Assembly (NCBI GenBank): GCA_003989065.1
Contig: RXIW01000005.1
Span: forward strand, 30,424-94,423
Origin: Candidatus Competibacteraceae bacterium
GTDB taxonomy: Bacteria; Pseudomonadota; Gammaproteobacteria; Competibacterales; Competibacteraceae
DNA length: 64,000 nt
Reading direction: 5' to 3'
Below, piece after piece: positions 1 through 13,151 of the stretch. The position numbers and the translations under genes are program-made. Positions within the stretch are counted from its first letter, which is position 1; the number at the start of each line of letters is the position of its first letter. Under the pieces are notes generated by a model, which did no database searches, was not told the origin of the DNA, and saw only the letters and a list, made by a program, of their open reading frames with translations.

Positions 1-23
1 CGGCGGTGGTGATGGCGGCTCGA

Positions 24-1166
24 TCACTCCCGCTCGGGCGGATCGCTTGTGGAGTCGGAGCCGAAGAGCGAGAGACACTGAGCACGCAGCTCCGGTCCGA
101 TCACTGCCGCGCGCCAGCCGTGGTTCAGCGGCGTCTCTTCACCCATCAGCCATTGTTCTACATGCCGCCGGTCGGTCAGGGCTTGTGGCGGAATTCCGAG
201 GTCGTGCGCGCGACTGGCGAGCCGGGCCAGCACCTCGTCCAGACGAACGATCTGTCCGGGCGAGAGAGAGGGTCGGCGGGGTGTGGCCGGCCAGTGCGCC
301 GGCAATTCGGCGCGAGCGGACGCAATCCGTTCCAGCAGAACCGCGCCGTGTTTTTGCAGGGTTGCGGGCGACAGGCTGCGGATACGCTGCAATTCGTCGA
401 GGGTGGCCGGCGCGCGCCGGGCCAGGTCGAGCAACACCAGATCGTCCAGAATCCAGCGGCGCGGCCGATCATGGGCGCGGGCCTGCTCCTCGCGCCAGGC
501 GGCCAGCGTGCGCAGGATTACCCGCTGCGAACCGCGCAGGCGATTGTGATCCCGAACGCGCCGCCAGCAATCTTCGGGGTTGGGACGGTAGCGCTCGGGA
601 TCGGCCAGCGCTTGGAAATCCTCGGCCAGCGCCTCCAGCCAGCCACGCGCTTCCAGGGCAGCCCGTTGCCGCCGGTACAGCTCCGGCAGATACCGCACGT
701 CGTTGGTCGCGTAGCTCAGCCACTCGGGAGGCAGTGGCCGATGGCGCCAGTCGGCGCGGGTATGGGTCTTGTCCAGTTCGACCCCCAGCATTTGCTGGAC
801 CAGCGCTGCGTAGCCGATCTGGTTGCCCTGTCCCAGTACCAGCGCCGCCAGTTGGGTGTCGAACAGCGGAGTCGGCGTTGCGTTGCGCAGGTTGAAGAAG
901 ATCTCGAGATCCTGCTGAGCGGCGTGCAGGATCTTGGTGATGGCTGGGTCGTACAGCAGATCCAGCAGCGGGTCGAGCGAAGGCAGCGCCAGAGGATCGA
1001 TGCAGACCACCCGGTCGGGACTGGCCAGCTGAATCAGGCAGAGCTGGGGATAATAGGTTTGCTCGCGGATGAATTCGGTATCCAGCGCCAGCCAGGGCGC
1101 GCCGCGCAATTCAGCGCAATGGTCGATCAGAGCAGCCTGGTCGATGATATACAGGTCAGGATTCAT
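24..1166 (-). CDS. rnd: Ribonuclease D
   Basis: A 3'-5' exoribonuclease that trims tRNA precursors in the cytoplasm. The 380-aa protein has the DEDDy exonuclease fold: DTE around residues 29-31, Asp86 in the HAAQQD block, and Tyr152/Asp156 in [10 protein letters not shown]. An HRDC domain follows at roughly 207-290. The length matches the E. coli enzyme. The start codon overlaps the moaC stop by 4 nt, so translation is probably coupled to moaC. The family is clear from the motifs. The few bases between its stop and the window edge hold nothing recognisable. Confidence 0.95.
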   Translation of the reverse strand: MNPDLYIIDQAALIDHCAELRGAPWLALDTEFIREQTYYPQLCLIQLASPDRVVCIDPLALPSLDPLLDLLYDPAITKILHAAQQDLEIFFNLRNATPTPLFDTQLAALVLGQGNQIGYAALVQQMLGVELDKTHTRADWRHRPLPPEWLSYATNDVRYLPELYRRQRAALEARGWLEALAEDFQALADPERYRPNPEDCWRRVRDHNRLRGSQRVILRTLAAWREEQARAHDRPRRWILDDLVLLDLARRAPATLDELQRIRSLSPATLQKHGAVLLERIASARAELPAHWPATPRRPSLSPGQIVRLDEVLARLASRAHDLGIPPQALTDRRHVEQWLMGEETPLNHGWRAAVIGPELRAQCLSLFGSDSTSDPPERE

Positions 1167-1645
1167 GTTCGTTGCCAGCGCCCGGATTGGCCACCAGCCT
1201 TTTCAAGTAGACGAATATCGGTCAGGGTCATGCCGCGATCCATGGCTTTGCACATGTCGTAGACGGTCAGCAAGGCGACCTGGACCGCGGTTAGGGCTTC
1301 CATTTCCACGCCGGTGCGCCCCAGGGTTTCCACTGTCGCTTGACAGTGGACGGCGTTGCGTTCTAGTTGCAGGGTCAAATCCACCGCCACCCGGGTCAGG
1401 CTCAGAGGATGGCAGAGGGGGATGAGGTCGGCGGTCCGTTTGGCGCCCATGATGCCGGCCAGCCGAGCTACACCCAGCACATCGCCCTTGGCGTGCGCGC
1501 CGGCGGCGATGCGTTCCAGCGTGGCCGCTTGCATCAGGATCGAGCCTTCGGCAATGGCCTGCCGGCGGGTGACCTCCTTGTCGCCCACATCCACCATGTG
1601 GGCCTCGCCGGCAGCGTTGAAGTGGCTCAGTGCGTCGTCGGTCAC
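1163..1645 (-). CDS. moaC: Cyclic pyranopterin monophosphate synthase MoaC
   Basis: Catalyses the second step of molybdenum cofactor synthesis, making cyclic pyranopterin monophosphate from the MoaA product. The 160-aa protein carries the family blocks [12 protein letters not shown] near the N-terminus, [26 protein letters not shown], and [10 protein letters not shown]...DMCKA near the C-terminus. It starts 6 nt after the hppA stop and overlaps rnd by 4 nt, so hppA-moaC-rnd look like one transcript. No moaA, moaB, moaD or moaE is next to it, so its link to hppA is probably only positional. Confidence 0.96.
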   Translation of the reverse strand: MTDDALSHFNAAGEAHMVDVGDKEVTRRQAIAEGSILMQAATLERIAAGAHAKGDVLGVARLAGIMGAKRTADLIPLCHPLSLTRVAVDLTLQLERNAVHCQATVETLGRTGVEMEALTAVQVALLTVYDMCKAMDRGMTLTDIRLLEKAGGQSGRWQRT

Positions 1646-1651
1646 GGATTC

Positions 1652-3703
1652 CTACTTGATAGCGACCAGCAGTGGCACGATCAGCAGCGCCACGATGTTG
1701 ATGATCTTGATCAAGGGGTTGACCGCCGGACCGGCCGTGTCCTTGTAGGGATCGCCGACGGTGTCGCCGGTGACTGCGGCCTTGTGCGCTTCCGAGCCCT
1801 TGCCGCCGAAATTGCCATCCTCAATGTATTTCTTGGCGTTGTCCCAGGCTCCGCCGCCGGCGGTCATGGAAATGGCCACGAACAGCCCGGTGACGATGGT
1901 GCCCATCAGCAGGCCGCCCAGCGCCTTCGGGCCGGCCTCGTGCCCCATCAGCCACGCCATGCCGAACGCGACCACGATGGGCGTCAGCACCGGTAGCAGT
2001 GACGGAATGATCATTTCCTTGATCGCCGCCTTGGTCAGCAGGTCCACCGCCCGCGAATAGTCAGGCTTGGTCGTGCCTTCCATGATACCGGCGATTTCCT
2101 GGAATTGCCGACGCACCTCGCGCACCACGGCGCCGGCGGCGCGGCCGACCGCTTCCATCGCCATTGCCCCGAACAGGAAGGGAATCATGCCGCCGATGAA
2201 CAGACCGATGATCACCACCGGATCGGTCAGATCGAATTTGACTTCTCCAAAACCGACGCCCAGCAACTTGTGTTGGAAGTCGGCGAATAGCACCAGCGCC
2301 GCCAGCGCCGCTGAGCCGATGGCGTAACCCTTGGTCACCGCCTTGGTGGTGTTGCCCACCGCATCCAGCGGATCGGTGATACCGCGAATCTTGTCATCCA
2401 TTTCCGCCATTTCGGCGATGCCGCCGGCGTTGTCGGTGATCGGGCCATAGGCGTCCAGGGCGACGATGATGCCGGCCATCGACAACATGGAGGTGGCGGC
2501 GATGGCGATGCCATAGAGTCCCGCCCAGGTGTGGGCCAGGCCGATGCTGATGCAGACCGCGATGACGGGTAGGGCCGTGGCCTTCATCGAGACCGCCAGG
2601 CCAGCGATGATGTTGGTGGCATGGCCGGTGGTGCAGGCTTCGGCCAGCTTTTGCACCGGACTGTATTCCGTGGCGGTGTAGTACTCGGTGACGACCACCA
2701 TGGCGGCGGTCAGACCCAAGCCGACCAGGGCCGAACCCCACAGCCCCCAGATGTGCTGGCTTCCCATCAGCCCCCAGATCACGGGCAGGAAGGCGATGGC
2801 GGAAATGCCGCCCGCCACGGCCAGACCGCGATACAACGCGTTCATGATCTTCTCGCCTTCGCGGGCCTTGACGAAGCCGCAGCCGATGATCGAGGCGATG
2901 ATCGACACGCCGCCCATCAACAGCGGCAGAGCGACGGCGTTCGGCAGCAGGTCGCCGGCGAAGGTCAGGCTGCCCACCAGCATGGTGGCGATGATGGTGA
3001 CCGCATAGGTTTCGAACAGGTCGGCGGCCATGCCAGCGCAGTCGCCGACGTTGTCGCCGACATTGTCGGCGATGACCGCCGGATTGCGCGGATCGTCCTC
3101 GGGGATGCCGGCTTCGACCTTGCCGACCAGATCGGCGCCGACATCCGCGCCCTTGGTGAAAATGCCGCCGCCGAGACGGGCGAAAATCGAGATCAGCGAG
3201 CTGCCGAAGGCCAGCCCGACCAGCGGGCCGAGATCGGGCACGGCACCCTGGATGACGTAGAGCACGGCATAGTAGCCGGTCACGCCGAGCAGGCCGAGGC
3301 CGACCACCAGCATCCCGGTGATGGCGCCGCCGCGGAAGGCGACTTCCAGGGCGGCGTTCAGTCCGCTGTGGGCGGCTTGGGCGGTGCGGACATTGGCGCG
3401 CACCGACACGTACATGCCGATGTAACCGGCGACGCCCGAACAGACCGCGCCGATCACGAAGCCGATGGCCGACAACGGGCCGAGAGTGAATAGAATGATG
3501 ACGCCGACCACCACGCCGACGATGGCGATCGTGGTGTATTGCCGGTTCAGATAGGCGCGGGCACCCTCCTGAACAGCGGCGGCGATTTCCTGCATGCGCG
3601 GGTTACCGGCGTCCTGAGACAGCACCCAGTTGACCGATTTGACACCGTAGACGAGCGCGCCGATGGCGCAAAGCAAAGCAATGATCAATCCTACCGCCGC
3701 CAT
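1652..3703 (-). CDS. hppA: K+-independent proton-translocating membrane pyrophosphatase
   Basis: An integral membrane H+ pump driven by pyrophosphate hydrolysis. The 683-aa protein has many hydrophobic segments. It carries the substrate loop [16 protein letters not shown] at about 182-196 and DNVGDNVGD at about 213-221. Residue 454 is Lys in GNTTKA (450-455); family work shows Lys at this site marks the K+-independent class and Ala the K+-dependent class. The start at 3703 is preceded by GGAGG at 3713-3717. A 16-residue leader ORF runs through this start in another frame. Soluble ppa lies directly upstream on the same strand. H+ rather than Na+ pumping is inferred from the class. Confidence 0.97.
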   Translation of the reverse strand: MAAVGLIIALLCAIGALVYGVKSVNWVLSQDAGNPRMQEIAAAVQEGARAYLNRQYTTIAIVGVVVGVIILFTLGPLSAIGFVIGAVCSGVAGYIGMYVSVRANVRTAQAAHSGLNAALEVAFRGGAITGMLVVGLGLLGVTGYYAVLYVIQGAVPDLGPLVGLAFGSSLISIFARLGGGIFTKGADVGADLVGKVEAGIPEDDPRNPAVIADNVGDNVGDCAGMAADLFETYAVTIIATMLVGSLTFAGDLLPNAVALPLLMGGVSIIASIIGCGFVKAREGEKIMNALYRGLAVAGGISAIAFLPVIWGLMGSQHIWGLWGSALVGLGLTAAMVVVTEYYTATEYSPVQKLAEACTTGHATNIIAGLAVSMKATALPVIAVCISIGLAHTWAGLYGIAIAATSMLSMAGIIVALDAYGPITDNAGGIAEMAEMDDKIRGITDPLDAVGNTTKAVTKGYAIGSAALAALVLFADFQHKLLGVGFGEVKFDLTDPVVIIGLFIGGMIPFLFGAMAMEAVGRAAGAVVREVRRQFQEIAGIMEGTTKPDYSRAVDLLTKAAIKEMIIPSLLPVLTPIVVAFGMAWLMGHEAGPKALGGLLMGTIVTGLFVAISMTAGGGAWDNAKKYIEDGNFGGKGSEAHKAAVTGDTVGDPYKDTAGPAVNPLIKIINIVALLIVPLLVAIK

Positions 3704-3741
3704 GACGCAAATCCTCCGGGGTTTGAATAAATGGATCGCAT
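3691..3741 (-). CDS. Short leader ORF overlapping the hppA start (16 aa)
   Basis: A short frame reads [16 protein letters not shown] and stops at 3691-3693, 13 nt inside hppA in another frame. Its ATG has a strong GAGGAG at 3748-3753 with 6-nt spacing, stronger than many real genes here. The overlap would let terminating ribosomes reinitiate at hppA. No family is recognised and the peptide may have no function of its own. Translation is inferred only from the ribosome-binding site. Confidence 0.4.
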   Translation of the reverse strand: MRSIYSNPGGFASWRR

Positions 3742-3996
3742 GGGTTTCTCCTCGTTATGACTTTGATTATCGAGGCTGGGATTCTTGTTTATCGAGTGGC
3801 CATTCCGTTCCGTTGGCGATGCTTGTCCTAAAGAATAGGCGATGCTGGCGTTTAGGCAATCTTGCGAAGCGGTCTCGATGCGCGAAATTCCCGACCTGGA
3901 GAGCGGCGGAAGCAGCCGCGCCGCAGAGGACAAAGCGTGCGGCGCTGGCGGATGAGACACAGGGCGCGACCCGGCCGGGCCCCGCCCGATTCGGGG
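3742..3996. other. ppa-hppA intergenic region
   Basis: About 255 bases between the ppa stop and the hppA leader ORF, both on the minus strand. The part nearest hppA is AT-richer and probably holds its promoter, but I could not find a convincing -35/-10 pair. No terminator with a U-tract is visible after ppa. Confidence 0.35.
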
Positions 3997-4530
3997 TTAC
4001 TTGCTCTGGTTATAGCGTTCTACGCTAAGCAGGATTTCGGCTCGGGCTTCGTCCGGGGTTCCCCAACCGTCGATCTTGACCCACTTGCCGGAGTCCAGAT
4101 CTTTGTAATGTTGAAAGAAATGAGCGATCCGGGCAATCAAGGTCTTGGACATCTGCTCATACGATTCGATGTAATCGAATTGGGCGCATTCCTTCTTGAT
4201 CGGCACGGCCAGGATTTTAGCGTCGCCGCCAGATTCGTCGGTCATTTTCAATACCCCCATGGGGCGGGCGCGCACCACGCAGCCGCTGATGACCGGCAGA
4301 GGGGTGACGACCAGCACGTCCAACGGATCGCCGTCTTCGCACAGGGTATGGGGGATATAGCCGTAATTGCAGGGGTAATGCATCGCGGCGTTCATGAAGC
4401 GATCCACGAACAGCGCGCCGGTCTCCTTGTCCACTTCGTACTTCACAGGGTCCGAATGTGCCGGAATCTCGATAATGACGTTGAACTCTTCGGGGAGGTT
4501 CTTACCGGCGTCCACTCTATCCAGAATCAT
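3997..4530 (-). CDS. ppa: Soluble inorganic pyrophosphatase, family I
   Basis: Hydrolyses pyrophosphate to phosphate in the cytoplasm. From the ATG at 4530 the protein is 177 aa, matching the E. coli enzyme, and begins [23 protein letters not shown]. The frame extends 30 codons further upstream, but that part has no family similarity. Metal-binding family blocks are visible: [19 protein letters not shown] and the later DGWG region. AAAGGT precedes the chosen start. It is divergent from adk and followed by hppA, so soluble and membrane pyrophosphatases sit side by side. Confidence 0.96.
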   Translation of the reverse strand: MILDRVDAGKNLPEEFNVIIEIPAHSDPVKYEVDKETGALFVDRFMNAAMHYPCNYGYIPHTLCEDGDPLDVLVVTPLPVISGCVVRARPMGVLKMTDESGGDAKILAVPIKKECAQFDYIESYEQMSKTLIARIAHFFQHYKDLDSGKWVKIDGWGTPDEARAEILLSVERYNQSK

Positions 4531-4716
4531 GATAGTGACCTTTGGCGGTTGATGAATGAGATGAGTGCTTATACTACAACCAAGGCCAAACGCTTGACAG
4601 CCGCGTCGCGTACCCGCCAAACACGGGATGCGCGACCGACGGGGTTTGGCCTCGCGCGAATTTTACGATGGAAGTTCGTCATTTTTCCCAAAATATAATC
4701 ACGGAGTGAAATCATC

Positions 4717-5280
4717 ATGAGAATCGTGTTGCTAGGCGCTCCCGGATCCGGCAAAGGCACTCAAACCGATGCCATCATTCAGCGTTACGGCGTCGTCACC
4801 GTCGCCACCGGCGATCTGTTGCGCGCCGAGGTCGCCGCCGACACCGCCTTGGGTCAGCGGGCCAAGCCCTTCATGGAGGCCGGCGAACTGGTGCCGTTCG
4901 ACATCGTGCTGGGCATGATCGAGAACGGCTTGCAGGCCCTGGCCAGGACCCATCCCAAGGGCTTCATGATGGACGGCTTTCCGCGCGACCTGGCCCAGGC
5001 CGAGGCTTTGGACAAGCTGCTGGCCAAGATCAACCAGCCGCTCGATGTGGTGTTGTTCTTCGAGGTGCGTTACGAGGAGATCGTCAAGCGGTTGCTGGGG
5101 CGGGGTCGGGCGGACGACAACGAGGAAACCATCCATAACCGCTTGCGGGTCTACGAGGAGAAGACCGCGCCCTTGATCGACTATTACACGAGGAAGGGGC
5201 TACTGCGCACCATCAAGGGCACGGGCAGCATCGAAGAGATTGGCGAGCGCATCCGTGCGGTGCTCGATGAGATCGCCTGA
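4717..5280 (+). CDS. adk: Adenylate kinase, short LID-less form
   Basis: Interconverts ATP + AMP and 2 ADP. The 187-aa protein has the P-loop GAPGSGKGT at 7-15, the AMP-site block TGDLLRAE at about 32-39, and GFPRDLAQAE in the middle. Between LLGRGRADD and NEETIHNRL only a short turn replaces the roughly 30-residue LID of the long E. coli form, so this is the short class. The start is preceded by GGAGTGA. It is divergent from ppa; the pairing makes sense because adenylate-forming reactions release AMP and PPi, but that link is inference. Confidence 0.94.
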   Translation: MRIVLLGAPGSGKGTQTDAIIQRYGVVTVATGDLLRAEVAADTALGQRAKPFMEAGELVPFDIVLGMIENGLQALARTHPKGFMMDGFPRDLAQAEALDKLLAKINQPLDVVLFFEVRYEEIVKRLLGRGRADDNEETIHNRLRVYEEKTAPLIDYYTRKGLLRTIKGTGSIEEIGERIRAVLDEIA

Positions 5281-5300
5281 TCTCGTCCGAATCCATCGAG

Positions 5301-5353
5301 CGGTTTGCGCGCCTTCGAGCTATATCCGGAGAGGATCGAAGGCGCGCAAACCG
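5301..5353. terminator. Bidirectional hairpin between adk and livF
   Basis: A perfect 18-bp inverted repeat pairs 5301-5318 with 5336-5353 across a 17-nt loop. It lies between the convergent 3' ends of adk and livF, where a shared terminator is expected. Neither side has a clear U-tract, so it may instead protect the mRNA 3' ends. Confidence 0.6.
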
Positions 5354-5363
5354 GTGGGGTGGG

Positions 5364-6065
<702 letters not shown>

Positions 6066-6066
6066 C

Positions 6067-6875
6067 TCACTCCTCTCCCAGATAAGCTTTGATGACACGC
6101 GGGTTGCGCTGGATTTCGGCCGGTGTCCCGGTGGCGATGGGCCGGCCGTATTCCATGACCAGGATGTCGTCCGAGATGCCCATGACCAGGCTCATGTCGT
6201 GTTCGATCAAGAGCACCGCAACCTGATGCTCCGAGCGCAGCGCGTTGATCAGCCGGTCCAGGTCGCGGGTTTCCTGCGGATTGAGACCGGCGGCGGGTTC
6301 GTCCAGCAACAGCAGTTTGGGATGGGTGATCATGCAGCGGGCGATTTCCAGTCGGCGCTGCTGGCCATAGGCCAGATTGCCAGCTTCGCGGTTGGCCAGA
6401 TGCAGCAGACCGACCTTCTCCAGCCAGAAGACCGCTCGTTCCAGCGCCTCCGTCTCGGTGCGGCGATATTTCGGGGTTTTGAACAGGCCAGACAGCAGGC
6501 GCGTTTCCAGTTGAGTATGCTGCGAGATCAATAGGTTCTCGACCACGGTCATGGTTCTGAACAGGCGCAGGTTCTGGAAGGTGCGCACCAGCCCCTGTCG
6601 GGCGATGCGGTGGCTGGGCAGGCCGTGGATCGGCTGGCCGTCCAGCAGCACGGTGCCGGAGGTTGGCCGGTAGAAGCCGCCGATGCAGTTGAATACGGTG
6701 GTCTTGCCCGCCCCGTTGGGGCCGATGATGGCGAAGATTTGGCCGGGGCGCATGTCGAAACTGACTCCGTCCACCGCCAGCAAGCCGCCGAAGCGCATAC
6801 TGAGCTGGCGCACCTCCAGCAGGGCGGAAGGCGTGGATGTGGTTTCGGCGGTGGCTGCCGGATTCGATTCGAGGC

Positions 6876-6879
<4 letters not shown>
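6067..6879 (-). CDS. livG: Branched-chain amino acid ABC transporter ATP-binding protein LivG
   Basis: The second ATPase of the Liv importer, 270 aa. Its ATG overlaps the livM stop (ATGA). After a Ser/Thr/Ala-rich N-terminal stretch of about 18 residues come [20 protein letters not shown], Walker [10 protein letters not shown], the signature [15 protein letters not shown] and Walker [14 protein letters not shown]. Leu-Ala-Tyr-Gly in the signature is common in LivG. The frame stays open far upstream through livM, but that part is only the shadow of livM. Confidence 0.95.
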
Positions 6880-8132
<1,253 letters not shown>

Positions 8133-8135
8133 GGC

Positions 8136-9071
<936 letters not shown>

Positions 9072-9131
9072 GGCCACCGCATTCTGAAGGCTGGGATCGG
9101 GCGCGGGCAATGGAGCGCCATGAAAACCGAA

Positions 9132-9154
9132 GGGCGAGGATGTGAACCTCGCCC
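9132..9154. terminator. Intra-operon hairpin between livK and livH
   Basis: An 8-bp perfect stem (GGGCGAGG at 9132-9139 with CCTCGCCC at 9147-9154) and a 7-nt loop. It actually begins inside or at the stop region of livK. Hairpins after a binding-protein gene often stabilise its mRNA or reduce downstream expression, fitting the need for more LivK than permease. That role is inferred. Confidence 0.4.
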
Positions 9155-9166
9155 CGGTGGCCTGAC

Positions 9167-10288
9167 TTACTTGACCGGCGTCTTGGTAGCGTCGGCGTGC
9201 CAAGTGAAGATGACGAACTGGAATTCCTTCAGATCGCCATTGTCCTTGAACGCGACCTTGCCGATCGGAGTCTGGAAGCTGTTCTTGTGGATGTAGCCAG
9301 CCAACTTGGCCGGATCTTCGGTTTTGGCGCCCTTGATGGCGTCGGCGATGATCTCCACCCCGGCGTAGGCCGGCATCACGAACGGACCGGTCGGGTCTTC
9401 GTTCTTGGCCTTGAACGCCTTGACCAGATCGGCGTTGGCCGGATCGGTGCTGAAATCGGCGGGCAGGGTGACCAGCAAGCCTTCGGAGGCCGGACCGGCG
9501 ATGGCGCTGATGTCCTTGTTGCCGACCCCTTCCGGACCCATGTACTTGGCGTCGAAGCCCTGTTCGCGCGACTGCCGCAGCAGCAGGCCCAGCTCGGGGT
9601 GATAGCCGCCGTAGTAGACGAAGTCGACGCCTTCGCTCTTCATCTTGGTGATCAGGGCGGAGAAGTCGGTCTGGCCCTTGTTGACGCCTTCGAACAGCAC
9701 CGGGGTGATGCCGGCGGCCTTGACGGTCTTGTCGACTTCCTTGGCGATGCCTTCGCCGTATTGCTGCTTGTCGTGGATGATCGCCAGCTTCTTGGGTTTG
9801 ATCTTCTCGGCGATGTACTTGCCGGCGGTCGGACCTTGCTGGTCGTCGGTGCCGATGGTGCGGAACACCATCTTATAGCCCTGCTGGGTGATGGCCGGAT
9901 TGGTGGCGGCCGGGGTGATCATCAGGATGCCTTCGTCCTCGTACAGCTTGGAGGCCGGCTGGGTCGATCCGGAGCAGAGGTGGCCGACCACATACTTGAT
10001 CTTCTGGTTGACGATCTGATTGGCGACGGCGACCGCCTGCTTGGGTTCGCACACATCGTCCATCAGAACCGCTTCCAGTTTTTTGCCGTTCACGCCGCCC
10101 TTGGCGTTGATCTGTTCGACTGCCATCTTGGCGCCGATCATCTGCATGTCGCCGTACTGGGCGACTGGACCGGTGATCGGGCCGGCCACGGCGATCTTGA
10201 TGGTGTCCTCGGCCTGCGCCAAACTGCCCAAACCCAGGATAATCGCGCCGACGGCGGCACTCAGAACATTACGGCTGATCGTATTCAT
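9167..10288 (-). CDS. livK: Branched-chain amino acid periplasmic binding protein LivK
   Basis: The periplasmic receptor for the Liv importer, 373 aa. A typical signal peptide occupies residues 1-26 (hydrophobic core VGAIILGLGSLAQA, cleavage likely after AQA). The mature part starts EDTIKIAVAGPITGPVAQYGDMQMIGA, the usual opening of the family. It keeps KLEAVLMDDVCEPKQAVAVANQI and the Gly-Ser region VVGHLCSGSTQPAS that contacts the amino-acid ligand. It is the first gene of livKHMGF, so the promoter should lie in 10289-10539, shared with the divergent NnrU-like gene. Confidence 0.96.
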   Translation of the reverse strand: MNTISRNVLSAAVGAIILGLGSLAQAEDTIKIAVAGPITGPVAQYGDMQMIGAKMAVEQINAKGGVNGKKLEAVLMDDVCEPKQAVAVANQIVNQKIKYVVGHLCSGSTQPASKLYEDEGILMITPAATNPAITQQGYKMVFRTIGTDDQQGPTAGKYIAEKIKPKKLAIIHDKQQYGEGIAKEVDKTVKAAGITPVLFEGVNKGQTDFSALITKMKSEGVDFVYYGGYHPELGLLLRQSREQGFDAKYMGPEGVGNKDISAIAGPASEGLLVTLPADFSTDPANADLVKAFKAKNEDPTGPFVMPAYAGVEIIADAIKGAKTEDPAKLAGYIHKNSFQTPIGKVAFKDNGDLKEFQFVIFTWHADATKTPVK

Positions 10289-10539
10289 GATGCGACTCCT
10301 CTCTCCTTAATGTGGGGTGATGCGGGTGAAAGCTGACGCCAGCGAGCATTCGCCTGCAAGAATTAACCGAAATTCCCCGGTAGGACAAGCCGAACGCGGA
10401 AAAATCGATGCGGTCTGATGGTTTAGCATAGACGATGTTGCCGCGAAGACGCCGTGTCGTTCGATCGGTCGAAGCCCGGCTTGATCGTCTACTTGTCAGT
10501 GCCTACAGTACCGATCTCGCTTCCGATGGAGATGCCATC

Positions 10540-11229
10540 ATGGATACCGCGCTCGTCGTCACCGGGATCGCCGGCGTCGCCTTTTGTGTCAGCCACCTCG
10601 GTCTGTCCAGCCGCCAGGCGCGCGGTCGCCTGGTCGACTTTCTGGGGGAAAAAGGGTTCCTCGGTTTCTACACGCTGGTCGCGTTGCTGACGCTGGCGGC
10701 GATGATCGTCGCCTACGCCAAGGCTGCTCATACGGTCCAGCTCTGGTGGCTGGGTCTCGGGGCGCGCCATCTGCCGTTGCTGGTGATGCCAGTGGCCTTG
10801 ACCTTGATCGCTGGTGGGATCATCGCGCCCAATCCGTCGGTGACGGGCATGGAAAACGCGCTCGATCGGCCGGATCCGGCTCGGGGTGTGTTGCGCATCA
10901 CCCGTCATCCGATGATGTGGGGCATTGCGCTATGGGCGGCGGTGCATCTGCTGGTCAATGGCGATTTGGCGTCACTGCTGTTCTTCGGCAGTTTTCTGCT
11001 GACGGCGGTGCTGGGGTCGCTGCACCTCGATGATCGGATGCGCATCGCCCACGGCGAGCGCTGGCAACGTTTCGCCGCCGTCACTTCCTATCTGCCGTTT
11101 GCGGCCATTCTGCGCGGTCGGCAGACCTTGGTATGGTCCGAGCTGCGCCGGCCGGTCGGCTGGGGCGTGGGGCTGTTCGCGCTGTTGTTGCTGCTGCATC
11201 CCTATCTGTTCGGTGTGCGGCCCTATTGA
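10540..11229 (+). CDS. NnrU-family membrane protein
   Basis: A membrane protein of about 229 aa with the NnrU features: hydrophobic N-terminal segments, LGEKGFLGFYTLVALLTLAAMIVAY, and the block RITRHPMMWGIALWAAVHLLVNGD. NnrU was named from denitrification loci and is related to heme-metabolism membrane proteins; its exact role is unsettled. The ATG at 10540 has GGAGATG upstream. The open frame begins 35 codons earlier, but that part is Arg-rich and unlike the family. No nitrite or nitric-oxide reductase gene is adjacent, so a denitrification role here is unproven. Confidence 0.85.
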   Translation: MDTALVVTGIAGVAFCVSHLGLSSRQARGRLVDFLGEKGFLGFYTLVALLTLAAMIVAYAKAAHTVQLWWLGLGARHLPLLVMPVALTLIAGGIIAPNPSVTGMENALDRPDPARGVLRITRHPMMWGIALWAAVHLLVNGDLASLLFFGSFLLTAVLGSLHLDDRMRIAHGERWQRFAAVTSYLPFAAILRGRQTLVWSELRRPVGWGVGLFALLLLLHPYLFGVRPY

Positions 11230-11503
11230 AGTCGTAGTGACCTGTGGCAGCTCGCCGACCGGAACCTTGGGCATCGGTCTCGGTGTACGGGGATAAATCA
11301 GGATGCATTTTCCCTAGAAATTGTCTTTAATTGGCGCGGCTGCGCCGGAGGACCATAGCCGATTCGGGCTAGCCCGGCCACGGCGCCTCTCTCTAGAATA
11401 TTCAGATATAACACGTTGAGCTATATCTAAAAATCTACGGAGACACATTGGTGTCACCCGTAATTCTTGCAAACCTGAAAATAACGAAACGAAGGAGTGC
11501 TCG
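11230..11503. other. Intergenic region with two small inverted repeats
   Basis: 274 bases between the NnrU-like gene and the ETF-QO gene. Two dyads are visible: AGATATA at 11404-11410 with TATATCT at 11422-11428, and GACAC at 11442-11446 with GTGTC at 11451-11455. Their position just upstream of the ETF-QO start makes operators or 5'-UTR structure possible. No known regulator motif is recognised. Confidence 0.35.
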
Positions 11504-13138
11504 GTGGAACGCGAAAGTATGGAATATGACGTGGTCATCGTCGGCGCCGGTCCATCCGGCCTGTCGGCGGCCATTCGTCTGAAACAACTGGCGGCGGAAA
11601 ACGATCACGAGGTGAACGTTTGTGTCATCGAGAAGGGATCTGAAGTAGGTGCACACATCCTGTCCGGCGCGGTGGTGGAAACGCGGGCTCTGGACGAACT
11701 GATCCCGGATTGGCAGGAACGGGGCGCGCCGCTGAATACCCTGGCGACGGACGACAACTTCCTGTTACTGACCCGCGAAACCTCGTACCGCCTGCCCACC
11801 CCGCCGCAGATGAACAATCACGGCAACTACATCATCAGCCTGGGTAACCTGTGCCGCTGGTTGGCGACTCAGGCCGAAGAGCTGGGCGTGGAGATCTACC
11901 CCGGTTTCGCCGCCGCCGAAGTGCTGTATGACGACGATGGCGCGGTGGCTGGGGTGGCCACCGGCGACATGGGCGTCGGCCGCGACGGCCAGCCGACCGA
12001 CCAGTTCACGCCGGGCATGGAGCTGCGCGCCCGCTACACCCTGTTCGCCGAGGGTTGCCGCGGCTCGCTGACCAAGACCCTGTTCGAGCGCTTCAAGCTG
12101 CGCGAGGGCGTGGACCCGCAAACCTACGGCATCGGCATCAAGGAACTGTGGGAAATCGACCCGGCCAAGCACCAGGCGGGCAAGATCGTTCATACCGTCG
12201 GCTGGCCGCTGGATCCCAGCACCTACGGCGGCTCCTTCCTCTATCACCTGGAAGGCAATCAGGTCGCGGTCGGCTTCGTGGTCGGACTGGGTTATGCCAA
12301 TCCCCACTTGTCGCCGTTCGAGGAATTCCAGCGCTTCAAGACCCATCCCGACATTCGCCCGACTTTTGAAGGCGGTCGGCGCATCGCCTATGGTGCGCGC
12401 GCCATCTCGGCCGGTGGTGTCCAGTCGCTGCCCAAGCTGATCTTCCCCGGTGGGATGCTGATCGGCGATACGGCTGGCTTTCTCAACATGCCCAAGATCA
12501 AGGGCACGCATACCGCGATGAAGTCCGGGATCCTGGGAGCAGATGCGGTATTCGCGGCAGTCAAGGCCGAGCGCAGCGCCGACGAGATCACCGAATATCC
12601 CGAGCTGGTACAGCAAAGCTGGCTGTGGGACGAGCTCTATCGGGTGCGCAACATCAAGCCGTCGTTCAGCTGGGGCCTGTGGGCGGCGATCGCCTATTCG
12701 GCGCTGGATACCTACCTGTTCCGGGGCAAGGCGCCCTGGACGCTCCATCACAAGCCCGATCACGCCAAACTGAAGAAGGCCAGCGAGTGTTCGCGGATCG
12801 ACTATCCCAAGCCGGATGGCGTGATCAGTTTCGATCGGCTGTCCTCGGTGTTCATCTCCAACACCAATCACGAGGAAGATCAGCCCTGCCATCTGACGCT
12901 GAAGGACCCGACCGTTCCGGTCCGGATCAACCTGCCCCTGTACGATGCGCCGGAACAGCGCTATTGCCCGGCTGGGGTTTATGAGATCGTACGGGATGTC
13001 GATGGCAGCCATCCGCGCCTGCAGATCAACGCCCAGAACTGCGTGCATTGCAAGACCTGCGACATCAAGGATCCCACCCAGAACATCAACTGGGTGACGC
13101 CGCAGGGCGGAGATGGGCCGAATTATCCGAACATGTGA
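11504..13138 (+). CDS. Electron transfer flavoprotein-ubiquinone oxidoreductase
   Basis: Passes electrons from ETF, reduced by acyl-CoA and other dehydrogenases, to ubiquinone at the inner membrane. The 544-aa protein has an FAD-binding GxGxxG site at about 14-19 ([11 protein letters not shown]). It ends with the ferredoxin-like domain [19 protein letters not shown], which holds Cys ligands of the [4Fe-4S] cluster. The length matches bacterial homologues. GTG at 11504 is preferred because AGGAG lies 7 nt before it; the ATG at 11519 would be too far. ETF subunits are not in the window. It ends at a clear terminator. Confidence 0.95.
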   Translation: MERESMEYDVVIVGAGPSGLSAAIRLKQLAAENDHEVNVCVIEKGSEVGAHILSGAVVETRALDELIPDWQERGAPLNTLATDDNFLLLTRETSYRLPTPPQMNNHGNYIISLGNLCRWLATQAEELGVEIYPGFAAAEVLYDDDGAVAGVATGDMGVGRDGQPTDQFTPGMELRARYTLFAEGCRGSLTKTLFERFKLREGVDPQTYGIGIKELWEIDPAKHQAGKIVHTVGWPLDPSTYGGSFLYHLEGNQVAVGFVVGLGYANPHLSPFEEFQRFKTHPDIRPTFEGGRRIAYGARAISAGGVQSLPKLIFPGGMLIGDTAGFLNMPKIKGTHTAMKSGILGADAVFAAVKAERSADEITEYPELVQQSWLWDELYRVRNIKPSFSWGLWAAIAYSALDTYLFRGKAPWTLHHKPDHAKLKKASECSRIDYPKPDGVISFDRLSSVFISNTNHEEDQPCHLTLKDPTVPVRINLPLYDAPEQRYCPAGVYEIVRDVDGSHPRLQINAQNCVHCKTCDIKDPTQNINWVTPQGGDGPNYPNM

Positions 13139-13151
13139 AAAACCATGCCTC

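Noticed and set aside
2621..3493. 290-codon plus-strand frame antisense to hppA
   Set aside because: GC-rich codon shadow of a strongly conserved gene; no ribosome-binding site or family match.
9197..10336. 379-codon plus-strand frame antisense to livK
   Set aside because: Exact mirror of livK codon bias, with no recognisable domain.
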